Part shown: positions 28,006 to 35,973 of the stretch, piece by piece
Numbering within the stretch: the stretch's first letter is position 1
Layout of the letters: each line of letters opens with the position of its first letter
Assembly: GCF_900774055.1 (NCBI RefSeq)
Contig: NZ_CAAGSW010000001.1
Location: forward strand, 476,687 to 540,686
DNA: 64,000 nucleotides
Direction: 5' to 3'
Origin: Methanococcoides sp. AM1
GTDB taxonomy: Archaea > Halobacteriota > Methanosarcinia > Methanosarcinales > Methanosarcinaceae
Program-made: the position numbers and the translations under genes
Notes under the pieces: model-generated
The model's input: the letters and a program-made list of their open reading frames with translations, nothing else
Database searches by the model: none
Told to the model about the DNA's origin: nothing

Positions 28006-28287
28006 ATGAAATTATACATGTACTTTCTTCTGTATCTTCTTTTAGTAAATGCTTATGCTTTCTGGCTGATGTACTCCGACAAAAAGAAGGCCATCAGAAA
28101 TCAGTATAGGATACCGGAAAAGACCCTGTTCACCTGGGCATTGCTGGGAGGGAGCATGGGTTCCATAGCGGGAATGCAGAAGTTCAGGCACAAGACCAGG
28201 CATCAGACATTCAGGATCGGGATGCCTCTGATATTTATTGTGGAAGGCTATCTCTTCTTTGAATATATTCTGCCTGTACTGCTTTGA
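28006..28287 (+). CDS. DUF1294 small membrane protein
   Basis: 93 aa with an N-terminal helix (about 3-22), the family motif MYSDKKKAIRNQYRIPE, then LLGGSMGSIAGMQKFRHKTR and a C-terminal helix. This is the conserved pattern of DUF1294, a membrane family of unknown function often found as a single gene. It lies 45 bp downstream of argS in the same orientation. Confidence 0.87.
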   Translation: MKLYMYFLLYLLLVNAYAFWLMYSDKKKAIRNQYRIPEKTLFTWALLGGSMGSIAGMQKFRHKTRHQTFRIGMPLIFIVEGYLFFEYILPVLL

Positions 28288-28363
28288 GACTACTGGTTCA
28301 GATACCTCTATCTGAAAAGTAGTCTGCAAAGCGTTTTATAAAAAAGGAGTTGATTATTCTATA

Positions 28364-28771
28364 ATGAAGATTAGGATCGAGACTCCCAAATTCAGCTTTT
28401 TCAAGTACCAAAAAGTGGATGATGAGTACAAAAGAGTCCTTTTTTCTCCGATACCTACAATATTCAACTACGGTTTCATTGAAGATACCTTAGGTGATGA
28501 TGGAATGGAAGAGGATGCCATTGTACTCGGACCCCGGCTTCCCCAGGGTACTCTGGTAAAACTGACCAATCCCGGTGGGGTGGTAAGGTTTGTGGACGAC
28601 TCGGTCCGGGACGATAAGAAAGTGTTCTATCTCGGGGACAGGTATTCTGAAAGGCTGTTCGGATTGTATTTCAGTATGTATGCACTGTTCAAGCGTTTTC
28701 GTTATCTGGCCTTTGAAAGAAGACTTGCGGAATGCAGGTTCGAAGGCATTGAACTATTCGAGGAAAACTGA
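28364..28771 (+). CDS. Divergent soluble inorganic pyrophosphatase-like protein
   Basis: 135 aa. The stretch PTIFNYGFIEDTLGDDG then MEEDAIVLGPRLPQGT aligns by eye with the family I pyrophosphatase core (NYGFIPxTxxDDGDPLDVLVL...PxPxGS). The metal-binding DGDPLD becomes DGMEED: the first and last Asp are kept and the middle Asp-Pro is lost. It is also shorter than true enzymes (about 165-175 aa). It may be an inactive or repurposed paralogue. The start at 28364 has GGAG unusually far upstream (about 16 nt). Confidence 0.6.
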   Translation: MKIRIETPKFSFFKYQKVDDEYKRVLFSPIPTIFNYGFIEDTLGDDGMEEDAIVLGPRLPQGTLVKLTNPGGVVRFVDDSVRDDKKVFYLGDRYSERLFGLYFSMYALFKRFRYLAFERRLAECRFEGIELFEEN

Positions 28772-28903
28772 GCATCGGTCAGTATATAGATCAGTGTACT
28801 GCAAACTAAATTGATAACTGAAATCCAAATACTGTTCTACAAAAAAAAGAGATAAGGAAAGTGATGTTCTTTCCCGAAGAAATTCCTTTGATGTTTCTTA
28901 TCC

Positions 28904-29938
28904 TTAAAGGATGTTGATGGTCTGTATATTCTTGACCTTGTTACTGAAAGGTATTCCTTCCTGCTCCAGGTGTTCTTTTATCGTACCCTCAACGATCTTC
29001 ACAAGCTCTTCCTTTTCCACATTTGTAACTGCTGAGAGGAACTTCACGTTGCAATCTTTGCCTTTTGTTTCAAAGAACTCTATGTTGGGTATGCTCTCTG
29101 AAGATGTGATACTGGCTTTCATGAGGGTTCCGGGGTATTCCAGAGCCATCTTTATATGACCTACGAAATCCGGATTGAGCTTTTTGACCTGATTGCTGAT
29201 GGAGGTCAAGACATCTGTTGCATACTTTTCTGCTTTTTGTTCTTCCAGTTCGCAGTCTTTGATGGTAAGTTCTCCGGAATAGGAACTGACCTCAGAGGCC
29301 TCAATGGAGTTGATAGCTTCCCTTGATTCTCTTTCCTTGCTCTTGCCTGCCAGCAGGTCTATGAGCCTCTGGAACTTCTCATCGGCTTCCTTTGCAGAGA
29401 ATTCGATAACTTCTGCTTCGGGGTTGATCTCCTCCAGGAAATTCCTGACCTCTGCAACCTTTTCTTCCTCTGCGATATCGACCTTGTTGATACAGAGGAT
29501 CTCAGCATCTTCTATCTGTGTCAGGATGAACTTCGGTGTCTGCTTTATCTCGGTGTTGAACCTTGTTCCATCAACAATGTTCACGATAGGTGCAAAGCTT
29601 AAGTCATCTATCTTCATAAGGCTGATATCTTCCTTGATCTGCCTTGGGAATGCGATACCAGTAGGCTCGATAATAATAACGTCAGGGTGGAAGTCATCTG
29701 AAAGTTTGGAAAGGGTGTATTCCATGCTGATCTTGAGAGTACAGCAGATACAGCCGCTTGTAAGTTCTTCGGTGACGATCCCGGTGCTTGAAAGTGTGTC
29801 ACCGTCAAGTCCGATCTCACCTATCTCGTTCACGATTATCGCGATCTTGTGGCCGGTTTCGCTCAAATGCTTACCGAGCTTTAACAATGTAGTGGTCTTG
29901 CCGCTTCCGAGAAAGCCGCCTATGATCATTATCTTCAA
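28904..29938 (-). CDS. CobW/G3E-family P-loop GTPase
   Basis: 344 aa. Walker A GGFLGSGKTT (about 7-16), the metal-binding TSGCICCTL (C-x-C-C, about 60-68), IIEPTGIA, and the guanine-specificity motif INKVD (about 150) identify the G3E metallochaperone class. The C-terminal ~150 residues do not look like the usual CobW C-terminal domain. Members insert or deliver Zn, Co or Ni, or act with corrinoid methyltransferases in methanogens. A methyl-transfer role is only suggested by the MetE-type gene nearby. Confidence 0.88.
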   Translation of the reverse strand: MKIMIIGGFLGSGKTTTLLKLGKHLSETGHKIAIIVNEIGEIGLDGDTLSSTGIVTEELTSGCICCTLKISMEYTLSKLSDDFHPDVIIIEPTGIAFPRQIKEDISLMKIDDLSFAPIVNIVDGTRFNTEIKQTPKFILTQIEDAEILCINKVDIAEEEKVAEVRNFLEEINPEAEVIEFSAKEADEKFQRLIDLLAGKSKERESREAINSIEASEVSSYSGELTIKDCELEEQKAEKYATDVLTSISNQVKKLNPDFVGHIKMALEYPGTLMKASITSSESIPNIEFFETKGKDCNVKFLSAVTNVEKEELVKIVEGTIKEHLEQEGIPFSNKVKNIQTINIL

Positions 29939-30020
29939 TTATCTCACCAGTGGTAGAATGATATTATTTAAGAAAATCACTTTCTTTTAAGCTTCTTTTC
30001 AATTTGGGAGTCTTTACTTG

Positions 30021-30100
30021 TGAACCACTCCTCCCTTTCGGAAGGGGCTTCTTGTTTCATCCGTTTCTCCAGTGAGAATACGTCCACAAGCTCAAGCCGT
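30021..30100 (-). ncRNA. Omega-RNA-like right end of the tnpB element
   Basis: On the minus strand, downstream of the tnpB stop, CCTTCC-GAAA-GGGAGG forms a GNRA-capped hairpin followed by AGTGGTTCAC (end at 30021). The gttcac terminus and hairpin are the usual 3' scaffold end of TnpB guide RNAs. The next ~20 nt (30020 downwards) would be the guide. The exact 5' boundary cannot be set by eye. Confidence 0.65.
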
Positions 30101-31198
30101 AGTACCTACGGTGTTAAATGCGATATTTTTGATATTGATGGCAGCGTTAATATCCCGATCATGTACGGTATTGCAGTCGGAGCATGTCCATTTTCTATGA
30201 TGTAGTTTCAATCCAATATTCTTGTAACCACACACATGACACAATTTGGATGATGGTTCGAACTGACCGATCTGGATAACGGTCTTTCCATACCAATCGG
30301 CTTTATACTGGAGTTTCTCAATGAAACTTCCCCATGAAACATCACTGATTGCTTGTGCAAGACAATGGTTTTTCACCATCCCTTTAATATTCAAACTTTC
30401 GATTGCTATTGCTTGGTTTTCGCTTATCAATCTTAAAGAAAGTTTGTGCTGAAAATCGTTACGTTGGTTAACGATTTTTTCATGTAACTTTGCAACTTGT
30501 AATTTTTGCTTGTTCCAGTTATTCGAACCTTTTTGTTTCCGAGATAACCGTTGTTGCAATACCTGTAAATATTGTATTGACATCTTCAGATACTTCTCAT
30601 TATCGATCTTTTCACCGTTCGAAAGAATGGCAAAATGGTTTAGCCCGACATCAATTCCCATAACATTATCAATATCCACTTTCTTTGGTACTTCCTGACC
30701 GTTCTCAACAAGGATACTGATGTAATATTTCCCAGTTGTTGTTTTCGAAACCGTTGCAATCTTCATTTTCCCATCAAACATTCGATGTAATCGTGCTTTG
30801 ATAGGTTCCTTGATCTTTGGAAGTTTGATCATGTTATTGTCAAAATTTACTGTATAATGCTGTGGGATCTGGAATGATTGTACAGGATTCTTCCTTGACT
30901 TAAATTTGGGAAATCCAGTCTTTTCCTTAAAGAATTTCTTGAACGCTGAATCCATGTTCCCGATTGAACGTTGTAATGATTGAGAATTGACTTCATTCAA
31001 CCAAACATGTATCTTTTTCAGCCCAGGAATCATGTTATTAATATCGAATTCACTCAAGGATCGTTTATCCTTCTCGTATGTAACAAGTTTGTGATTTAAT
31101 CCCCAGTTATAGATGAATCTACAAGCACCAAAATGTTTGTCAAAAATCTCTTTTTGATTCTTATTTGGATATATTCGATACTTATAGGCTTTTAGCAT
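30092..31198 (-). CDS. tnpB: TnpB RNA-guided nuclease (IS605 OrfB)
   Basis: 368 aa. The RuvC catalytic triad is intact: Asp183 in GIDVGLN, Glu267 in AIESLN and Asp349 in HDRDINAAINI. The zinc finger Cys320/Cys323 and Cys339/Cys342 (CHVC, CSDC) is intact, as is the N-terminal helix-turn-helix-like part with FGACRFIYNWGL. TnpB cuts DNA beside a short motif using a guide RNA from the element's right end. A TGA at 30092-30094 ends the protein; the same frame stays open for 25 further codons (to 30014), matching the longer tail often seen in archaeal copies. Confidence 0.93.
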   Translation of the reverse strand: MLKAYKYRIYPNKNQKEIFDKHFGACRFIYNWGLNHKLVTYEKDKRSLSEFDINNMIPGLKKIHVWLNEVNSQSLQRSIGNMDSAFKKFFKEKTGFPKFKSRKNPVQSFQIPQHYTVNFDNNMIKLPKIKEPIKARLHRMFDGKMKIATVSKTTTGKYYISILVENGQEVPKKVDIDNVMGIDVGLNHFAILSNGEKIDNEKYLKMSIQYLQVLQQRLSRKQKGSNNWNKQKLQVAKLHEKIVNQRNDFQHKLSLRLISENQAIAIESLNIKGMVKNHCLAQAISDVSWGSFIEKLQYKADWYGKTVIQIGQFEPSSKLCHVCGYKNIGLKLHHRKWTCSDCNTVHDRDINAAINIKNIAFNTVGTTA

Positions 31199-31434
31199 AT
31201 GTAAAGATTTTTATGCACTATTGGCATATATATTTAACTTACGGAAGGAGTCTTCTGTGGTCAATAACATAAAACTTGCAGGTTCGATATTGGTTCCTTT
31301 TCCCCATCCTTCTGGGCACCTTATTCACTTTTTCGATTCAAGGTATCCAATAGTCTTTTCCTGAGATCGGCATCCACACTCCCAAAGAAAATAATTCGCT
31401 AACATTATAAATGATACTCGCACATACGGTAGCT

Positions 31435-32463
31435 ATGAGTGACCTGATCTTTGATGACATTGGCAGTTATCCGCTACCGGAAGGCGTAACAAAGGAGTGG
31501 ATGGAGAGTGCATTTTCGAAAAGGGACAGTGATGAGAAGCTTTTTTCTGTCATACGTTCAGCCTTTAGCCAGAAACTTGATGCCGGTGTGCAGGTAGCAA
31601 CATATCCCCAGTTTCAGGACATGAACCAGCAGTTCCTGTCAATTATCAATGATCCGGAATGTGTGGAAGAACCTTTCAAGGTCAAAGAGGACAGCGCACG
31701 TATCCTTGAGCTTGATGTTATAGAAGAAGCTGCTGCAGAGTACAGTGATGAGACCGGTGAAAAGCCGGATGTCCGTATCTGTGTGACCGGACCGCTCGAG
31801 CTTTATCTTAAGGACTTCGGGGGTACACAGTACACCGACATCCTGAACCTGCTCGCAGTAAGCATCGACCGTTTCATAAGCAATTCTATCAAGGCTGCAA
31901 AGAACTTCAACATCAGGACAGTCTCCATTGATGAGCCAAGTATCGGTATCAATCCACAGGTCATGTTCGAGGATGCCGAACTGGTAGAAGCACTGAGCAC
32001 TGCCACTTACTATGCTGGCAGGCAGGATGTTGATGTGGAGATCCATCTTCACTCCCCGCTTCATTACAGGATAGCCTGTGATACACCGGGTATCAATGTC
32101 ATAGGTGTGGAGTCTGCAGCAAATCCTTCATATCTCGATCTTATTGACAGGAAGGTTCTGGAAGATACTGACTCTTTCCTGCGTGTGGGTGTTGCAAGGA
32201 CCGATATCTTCAACCTTGCATCTGTGCTTAATGAAAAGTACAACACCAATGTCTGGAAGGACACCCAGTATCTGCCTGAGATAGTAACGGAAATGGAAAC
32301 TCCGGATGTTATTGCAAAGCGCCTTGAAAAAGCAGATTCCATATTCGGGGAACGCATCAAATATGTTGGTCCTGATTGTGGTCTTGGTTCATGGCCAACA
32401 CAGGAGATCGCAGGACAATTGCTCAGGAATGTAGTTGAAGGGATCGACAAGTTCTCCAAGTAA
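31435..32463 (+). CDS. Core-MetE methionine synthase homologue (archaeal Mes type)
   Basis: A single-domain homologue of the C-terminal half of cobalamin-independent methionine synthase, about 342 aa. In archaea such proteins take the methyl group from a corrinoid rather than folate. GSYPLP at the start, SIDEPSIG, the zinc region IHLHSPL, the glutamate in GVESAANP and the cysteine in GPDCGLGSWPT are visible. The usual His-x-Cys zinc pair reads His-Leu-His here. The ATG at 31435 lies about 26-30 nt after a TATA box (31401-31412), suggesting a leaderless mRNA, and gives the conserved N-terminus. The in-frame ATG at 31411 sits inside the TATA box. Confidence 0.85.
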   Translation: MSDLIFDDIGSYPLPEGVTKEWMESAFSKRDSDEKLFSVIRSAFSQKLDAGVQVATYPQFQDMNQQFLSIINDPECVEEPFKVKEDSARILELDVIEEAAAEYSDETGEKPDVRICVTGPLELYLKDFGGTQYTDILNLLAVSIDRFISNSIKAAKNFNIRTVSIDEPSIGINPQVMFEDAELVEALSTATYYAGRQDVDVEIHLHSPLHYRIACDTPGINVIGVESAANPSYLDLIDRKVLEDTDSFLRVGVARTDIFNLASVLNEKYNTNVWKDTQYLPEIVTEMETPDVIAKRLEKADSIFGERIKYVGPDCGLGSWPTQEIAGQLLRNVVEGIDKFSK

Positions 32464-32498
32464 GATAATTCAGGGTGCTGAAAACACAAAACAAAAGA

Positions 32499-33569
32499 TC
32501 ATACCGGGATACTGCTGATCAACAGATGCATCAGGTTGATTACATGTCCTGCTATTTTCGGTGTAAATTGTATTTCTATATATGCAGCAACAAGGAGCAT
32601 AAAGATCGTAAATGAGAATATTTTCAACAGGTATCGGGATCTCAGGTAAGCTTCTGTGATATTCTCTATCCTTCTAATGTCTTCTTTTAGATCCTCTTCT
32701 TTTTCAGCTTCGAATAAACGGCCTTTTATGATCTCTTCTGAGTAAACTCTTGTAAATCTGTATGCAATAGATGTTGCTATGAAAATTGCCGGCAGTTCAA
32801 TTATTCCATGAGGAAGTATTGAAGCAAGGTAATATATGAAGGCAAAATCAGCTCCTATAAGAATACCAGCAAATCCTATTGTTTGATTTCCCCAGAGTAT
32901 TCCATTGAACAGGAAAAATGCGAGAACCGTTCCTGCTATAAGAGCATTCAGGAACAATGTCAACACAGGAAATATGAGTGGGAGCACTGATGCGATCGCC
33001 CTGTAATCCTCGCCGGTGTAACCGCAATGTTTCCAGATAGAATTTGAGCTATCATTTATCTCATCCCGATCCTTTTTATTTATATCAGGATAAATGTGCA
33101 AGGCGACCTTCTGTACAAATGAAAAAAAGGGTGAAGATAATTTTTCCATATTACAGGAGATCCTGGAATAGAAGGGGTATTTTGAGCGCAATAACAATTC
33201 TTTGAAAACGATTCTGTGACTGTATGTTATGGCTCCGGCACCGATAGATGTGACGAATATTGCTATTATGTTGAAGAAAAAAACAGAATATAGCGGACCG
33301 ATATATCTGGCACCAAAATCCACTTTTGAAGTAGCGGCATCTGAGGTTGAAATAATTGCTTCGTTGACGACATCAACTTCTGAAGTAGCCGCTTGTGCTC
33401 TCGAGATCAGGACAGAACTTACCGATTCAGGGTGTGAAAAGAAGAAAGCAACTACGTAAACAGATATACTGAATACAAAGGCCAGTATCGTAAATATGGT
33501 GAATAGTTTCACTGACCATATTACATCTTTCCGTTTTATTTTGAATTGGCTGCTTTCTTCCTTTCTCAT
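32499..33569 (-). CDS. SpoIIM/DUF95-type membrane protein
   Basis: 356 aa with about six hydrophobic segments. The signature ILPHGIIELPAIFIATSIAYRF (C-terminal half) is the SpoIIM-family motif. An N-terminal extracytoplasmic loop contains two imperfect repeats of AATSEVDVVNEAI / AATSKVDFGARYI. A soluble region with KKDRDEIND lies between the helices, and a cytosolic helix (EAEKEEDLKEDIRRIENI) precedes the last helix. Function in archaea unknown. It begins 11 bp after hisG and is probably in its operon. Confidence 0.8.
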   Translation of the reverse strand: MRKEESSQFKIKRKDVIWSVKLFTIFTILAFVFSISVYVVAFFFSHPESVSSVLISRAQAATSEVDVVNEAIISTSDAATSKVDFGARYIGPLYSVFFFNIIAIFVTSIGAGAITYSHRIVFKELLLRSKYPFYSRISCNMEKLSSPFFSFVQKVALHIYPDINKKDRDEINDSSNSIWKHCGYTGEDYRAIASVLPLIFPVLTLFLNALIAGTVLAFFLFNGILWGNQTIGFAGILIGADFAFIYYLASILPHGIIELPAIFIATSIAYRFTRVYSEEIIKGRLFEAEKEEDLKEDIRRIENITEAYLRSRYLLKIFSFTIFMLLVAAYIEIQFTPKIAGHVINLMHLLISSIPV

Positions 33570-33580
33570 TATTGTTCGTT

Positions 33581-34453
33581 TTAGTGAACGATCTTTGAAA
33601 TATCAAGTTCAAGAATGTCCTCAGCACCGAGGTCCTTGAGTTTTGGGATCAGGATGTTCACTTCATTCTTGTTCACAACAGATTCTACGGCATAGTAGTC
33701 GGAATTGTAAAGTTGGGAAACAGTTGGTCTTTTGAGTGACGGAAGTGCCTCGATCACAGAGTCCAGCTTATCAGCAGGTACGTTCATATCAATGAGCACT
33801 TTCCCACGTGCTTCGATAACCGCCAGAAGCAGGGTTTTGATCTCTTCTATCTCTTTTCTTTTGGCAGGATCTTCCCAGCTTTCCTTGTTAGCTATGAGCT
33901 TTGAAGAAGATTCCAGCATAACGTCCACGATCTTAAGTCCGTTCTTGCGTAGAGTGGATCCCGTTTCTGTCAGGTCGACCACGACATCCATAAGGTCAGG
34001 AACCTTTGCTTCGGTCGCACCGTATGAAAAGTGAAGTTCGACCGGAATTCCAAGATCATCGAAGAACTTCTTCGTAATATTTGGGTACTCGGTTGTGACC
34101 CTGCTTCCGGGCCTGATATCTTTGGCACTCTGGATATCGCTGTCCTGTGGAACAGCAATAACGATCTTGACAATACCGGCACCCTGCTTGCTGTAAGGCA
34201 TATCAGCAACCTCTACAACATCTGAACTTGATTCTACCACCCAGTCACGTCCGGAGATACCGAGGTCAAAATAGCCTTCCTCAATATATTTTGGGATTTC
34301 CTGTGGGCGCAGGATCTTTATCTTTTCTATCCTTGGATCATTGATCTTTGGGTTATATTCCCTGGATGTCTTTTTTATCTCAAGGTCTGCCTGCTTGAAC
34401 AATAATAATGTCTGCTCTTCTAAACTGCCTTTTGGAATTGCTATGTTGATCAT
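33581..34453 (-). CDS. hisG: ATP phosphoribosyltransferase (long form)
   Basis: Catalyses the first step of histidine synthesis, joining ATP and PRPP. Residues 1-215 hold the catalytic domains (NIAIPKGSLEEQT; GYFDLGISGRDWVVE; DLTETGSTLRKNGL with the PRPP-binding ETGST). The C-terminal ~75 residues are the ACT/PII-like regulatory domain that binds histidine, so this is the HisZ-independent long form. The ATG at 34453 follows GTGAT by 5 nt; the GTG at 34462 is part of that site. An AT-rich 240-bp region separates it divergently from the KaiC-like gene. Confidence 0.95.
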   Translation of the reverse strand: MINIAIPKGSLEEQTLLLFKQADLEIKKTSREYNPKINDPRIEKIKILRPQEIPKYIEEGYFDLGISGRDWVVESSSDVVEVADMPYSKQGAGIVKIVIAVPQDSDIQSAKDIRPGSRVTTEYPNITKKFFDDLGIPVELHFSYGATEAKVPDLMDVVVDLTETGSTLRKNGLKIVDVMLESSSKLIANKESWEDPAKRKEIEEIKTLLLAVIEARGKVLIDMNVPADKLDSVIEALPSLKRPTVSQLYNSDYYAVESVVNKNEVNILIPKLKDLGAEDILELDISKIVH

Positions 34454-34698
34454 TTTTATCACTTGTTCGATTTGGACTATATTTGTTCAGACTTTTAAAG
34501 ATTAAAACTATATTTGTCTGATAAACAGTTGTTGTATTTTTAGTGCCTATTTATGTTTATCAGGATTTCACTTAACTTTAACTGTTCTATTTTTATAATC
34601 TATAAATAATAACTATAATTTTCATCGATGACTTAAAATATATCTCCATACAAATATATCTAAAAGATTCATGGTTTGCTATTAATGAGAGGTCTAAT

Positions 34699-35442
34699 AT
34701 GAGGATACAATCTGGAATTGAAGGTTTCGATGAACTTGTTCAGGGTGGACTTGTTCCGGAACGCGTTTATCTTTTAAGTGGTCCCCCTGGAAGCGGGAAA
34801 ACCACTTTTGGCATGCAGTTCCTTGCGCAGGGGGCTACTTTTGGGGAAGTTGGTCTCTACGTTAGCCTTCTTGAAAGTCCCCAGAACATCATCAATGACA
34901 TGTCCAATTATTCGTTGAATGTGGCAACTTTGATAAAGATGAAGAAGCTTCTTTTTGCAGATCTTGGTCCCAGGATGGAATACGGGTATATGGATGATCT
35001 CCATGAAGTCATAAGTTCGGATTATGATGTAAGCCACGCATCGGTCGAAGGTGAAGCTCCTTCTCCGGCAATGGTGTTCAAAGAGATAGCTGCTTATGTT
35101 CAGGAATACAATGTAAAACGGCTTGTTATAGACTCTGTATCTGCTATCCGTTTTTCCACAAAGGACCGCATTTCAGAAGAAAAAGAGATGGGCAGGTTCA
35201 TCAGGAATCTGAAGCAGCTTGGATGCACTACTATCCTCCTTTCTGAGATGACAGACCCAAGTGCATATTCAACAGAACAGTTCGCATCACATGGAGTAAT
35301 GTTCCTTCATAACTTCCTTTATGGCAAGAAGATGACCCGTGCATTGCAGATAATAAAGATGCGTGGAACAAAACATGATTGTAATATGATGCAGCTTGAG
35401 TTTACTGAGAAGGGACTTAAAGTATCTTCCTACCTTGAATAA
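34699..35442 (+). CDS. KaiC-like RecA-superfamily ATPase
   Basis: 247 aa, a single KaiC domain. GIEGFDELVQGGL at the N-terminus, Walker A SGPPGSGKTTFGMQF (about 27-41), paired acidic residues at LLES, Walker B RLVIDSVSAIRF (about 135) and LSEMTDP follow the family order. Archaeal single-domain KaiC proteins are phosphorylatable ATPases tied to signalling and motility in some species; the substrate here is unknown. AGGT lies 7 nt upstream. The next gene begins 13 bp downstream, suggesting a partner. Confidence 0.9.
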   Translation: MRIQSGIEGFDELVQGGLVPERVYLLSGPPGSGKTTFGMQFLAQGATFGEVGLYVSLLESPQNIINDMSNYSLNVATLIKMKKLLFADLGPRMEYGYMDDLHEVISSDYDVSHASVEGEAPSPAMVFKEIAAYVQEYNVKRLVIDSVSAIRFSTKDRISEEKEMGRFIRNLKQLGCTTILLSEMTDPSAYSTEQFASHGVMFLHNFLYGKKMTRALQIIKMRGTKHDCNMMQLEFTEKGLKVSSYLE

Positions 35443-35455
35443 TGGTAGTGTGGAA

Positions 35456-35947
35456 ATGGATCTGTTCAAAAAGAATAAGGACAAACCTACCCTTGCTGAA
35501 ATGAAAAGGGAAGAAGTTGAAAAGAAGGCCTTTGAGCTTGGTTTTGAGGTAGGTTACCATAAGCACTCGGAGATTGGCTGGGTCAAAGAGAATTTTGTGA
35601 AGCTGGAAAGCCTCGCTAACAGTCTGGGCCTTGGTAATATTGTTTCCGACAAGTATGTTCAGGGCAAAGGCGAAGGTGGTCTTGCAAGGGAAAAGGGCCT
35701 TAATATCGGTTCTGTAACATCTGCACTGAAAAAAGAAGAAGATTTATCTTTATCTGAGGAACTGCTTTTCAAAAAGCCAAAGGAGGAGGCTTCCGTCGGA
35801 TACAGGGAATATGCCGGAAATGATGCTATTTTTGCTCCTGTGGACCGCCCGGAACTTCTCGACAGTCCCTCATGTACTTCCCTGACCAAAGCTGTTGAAC
35901 GCCCTGCAAATCTTGATGGTTTCAAACCATTAATGCCAAGGAAATAA
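35456..35947 (+). CDS. Hypothetical protein co-encoded with the KaiC-like ATPase (163 aa)
   Basis: Not recognised. Hydrophilic and cytosolic. The N-terminus is strongly basic (MDLFKKNKDKPTLAEMKREE); a helical part (KKAFELGFEVGYHKHSEIGWVKENFVKLE) follows; the second half is low-complexity and rich in Glu, Ser and Pro. The ATG at 35456 gives the natural start, since the frame extending upstream lies inside the KaiC gene. Position 13 bp after that gene suggests a functional partner or adaptor. Confidence 0.68.
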   Translation: MDLFKKNKDKPTLAEMKREEVEKKAFELGFEVGYHKHSEIGWVKENFVKLESLANSLGLGNIVSDKYVQGKGEGGLAREKGLNIGSVTSALKKEEDLSLSEELLFKKPKEEASVGYREYAGNDAIFAPVDRPELLDSPSCTSLTKAVERPANLDGFKPLMPRK

Positions 35948-35973
35948 AATATAAAAATGTGGGATATCAGGCT

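Larger units (their letters stand above)
30021..31198 (-). mobile_element. IS605-family element carrying only tnpB
   Basis: The interval contains a full RuvC-type tnpB and, downstream on the minus strand, an omega-RNA-like right end with a conserved hairpin and gttcac terminus. No tnpA transposase is present, so the copy is non-autonomous for transposition. The left boundary is not resolved: it lies upstream of 31198, where a TATA-like atatatat follows at about 31225. Confidence 0.75.
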
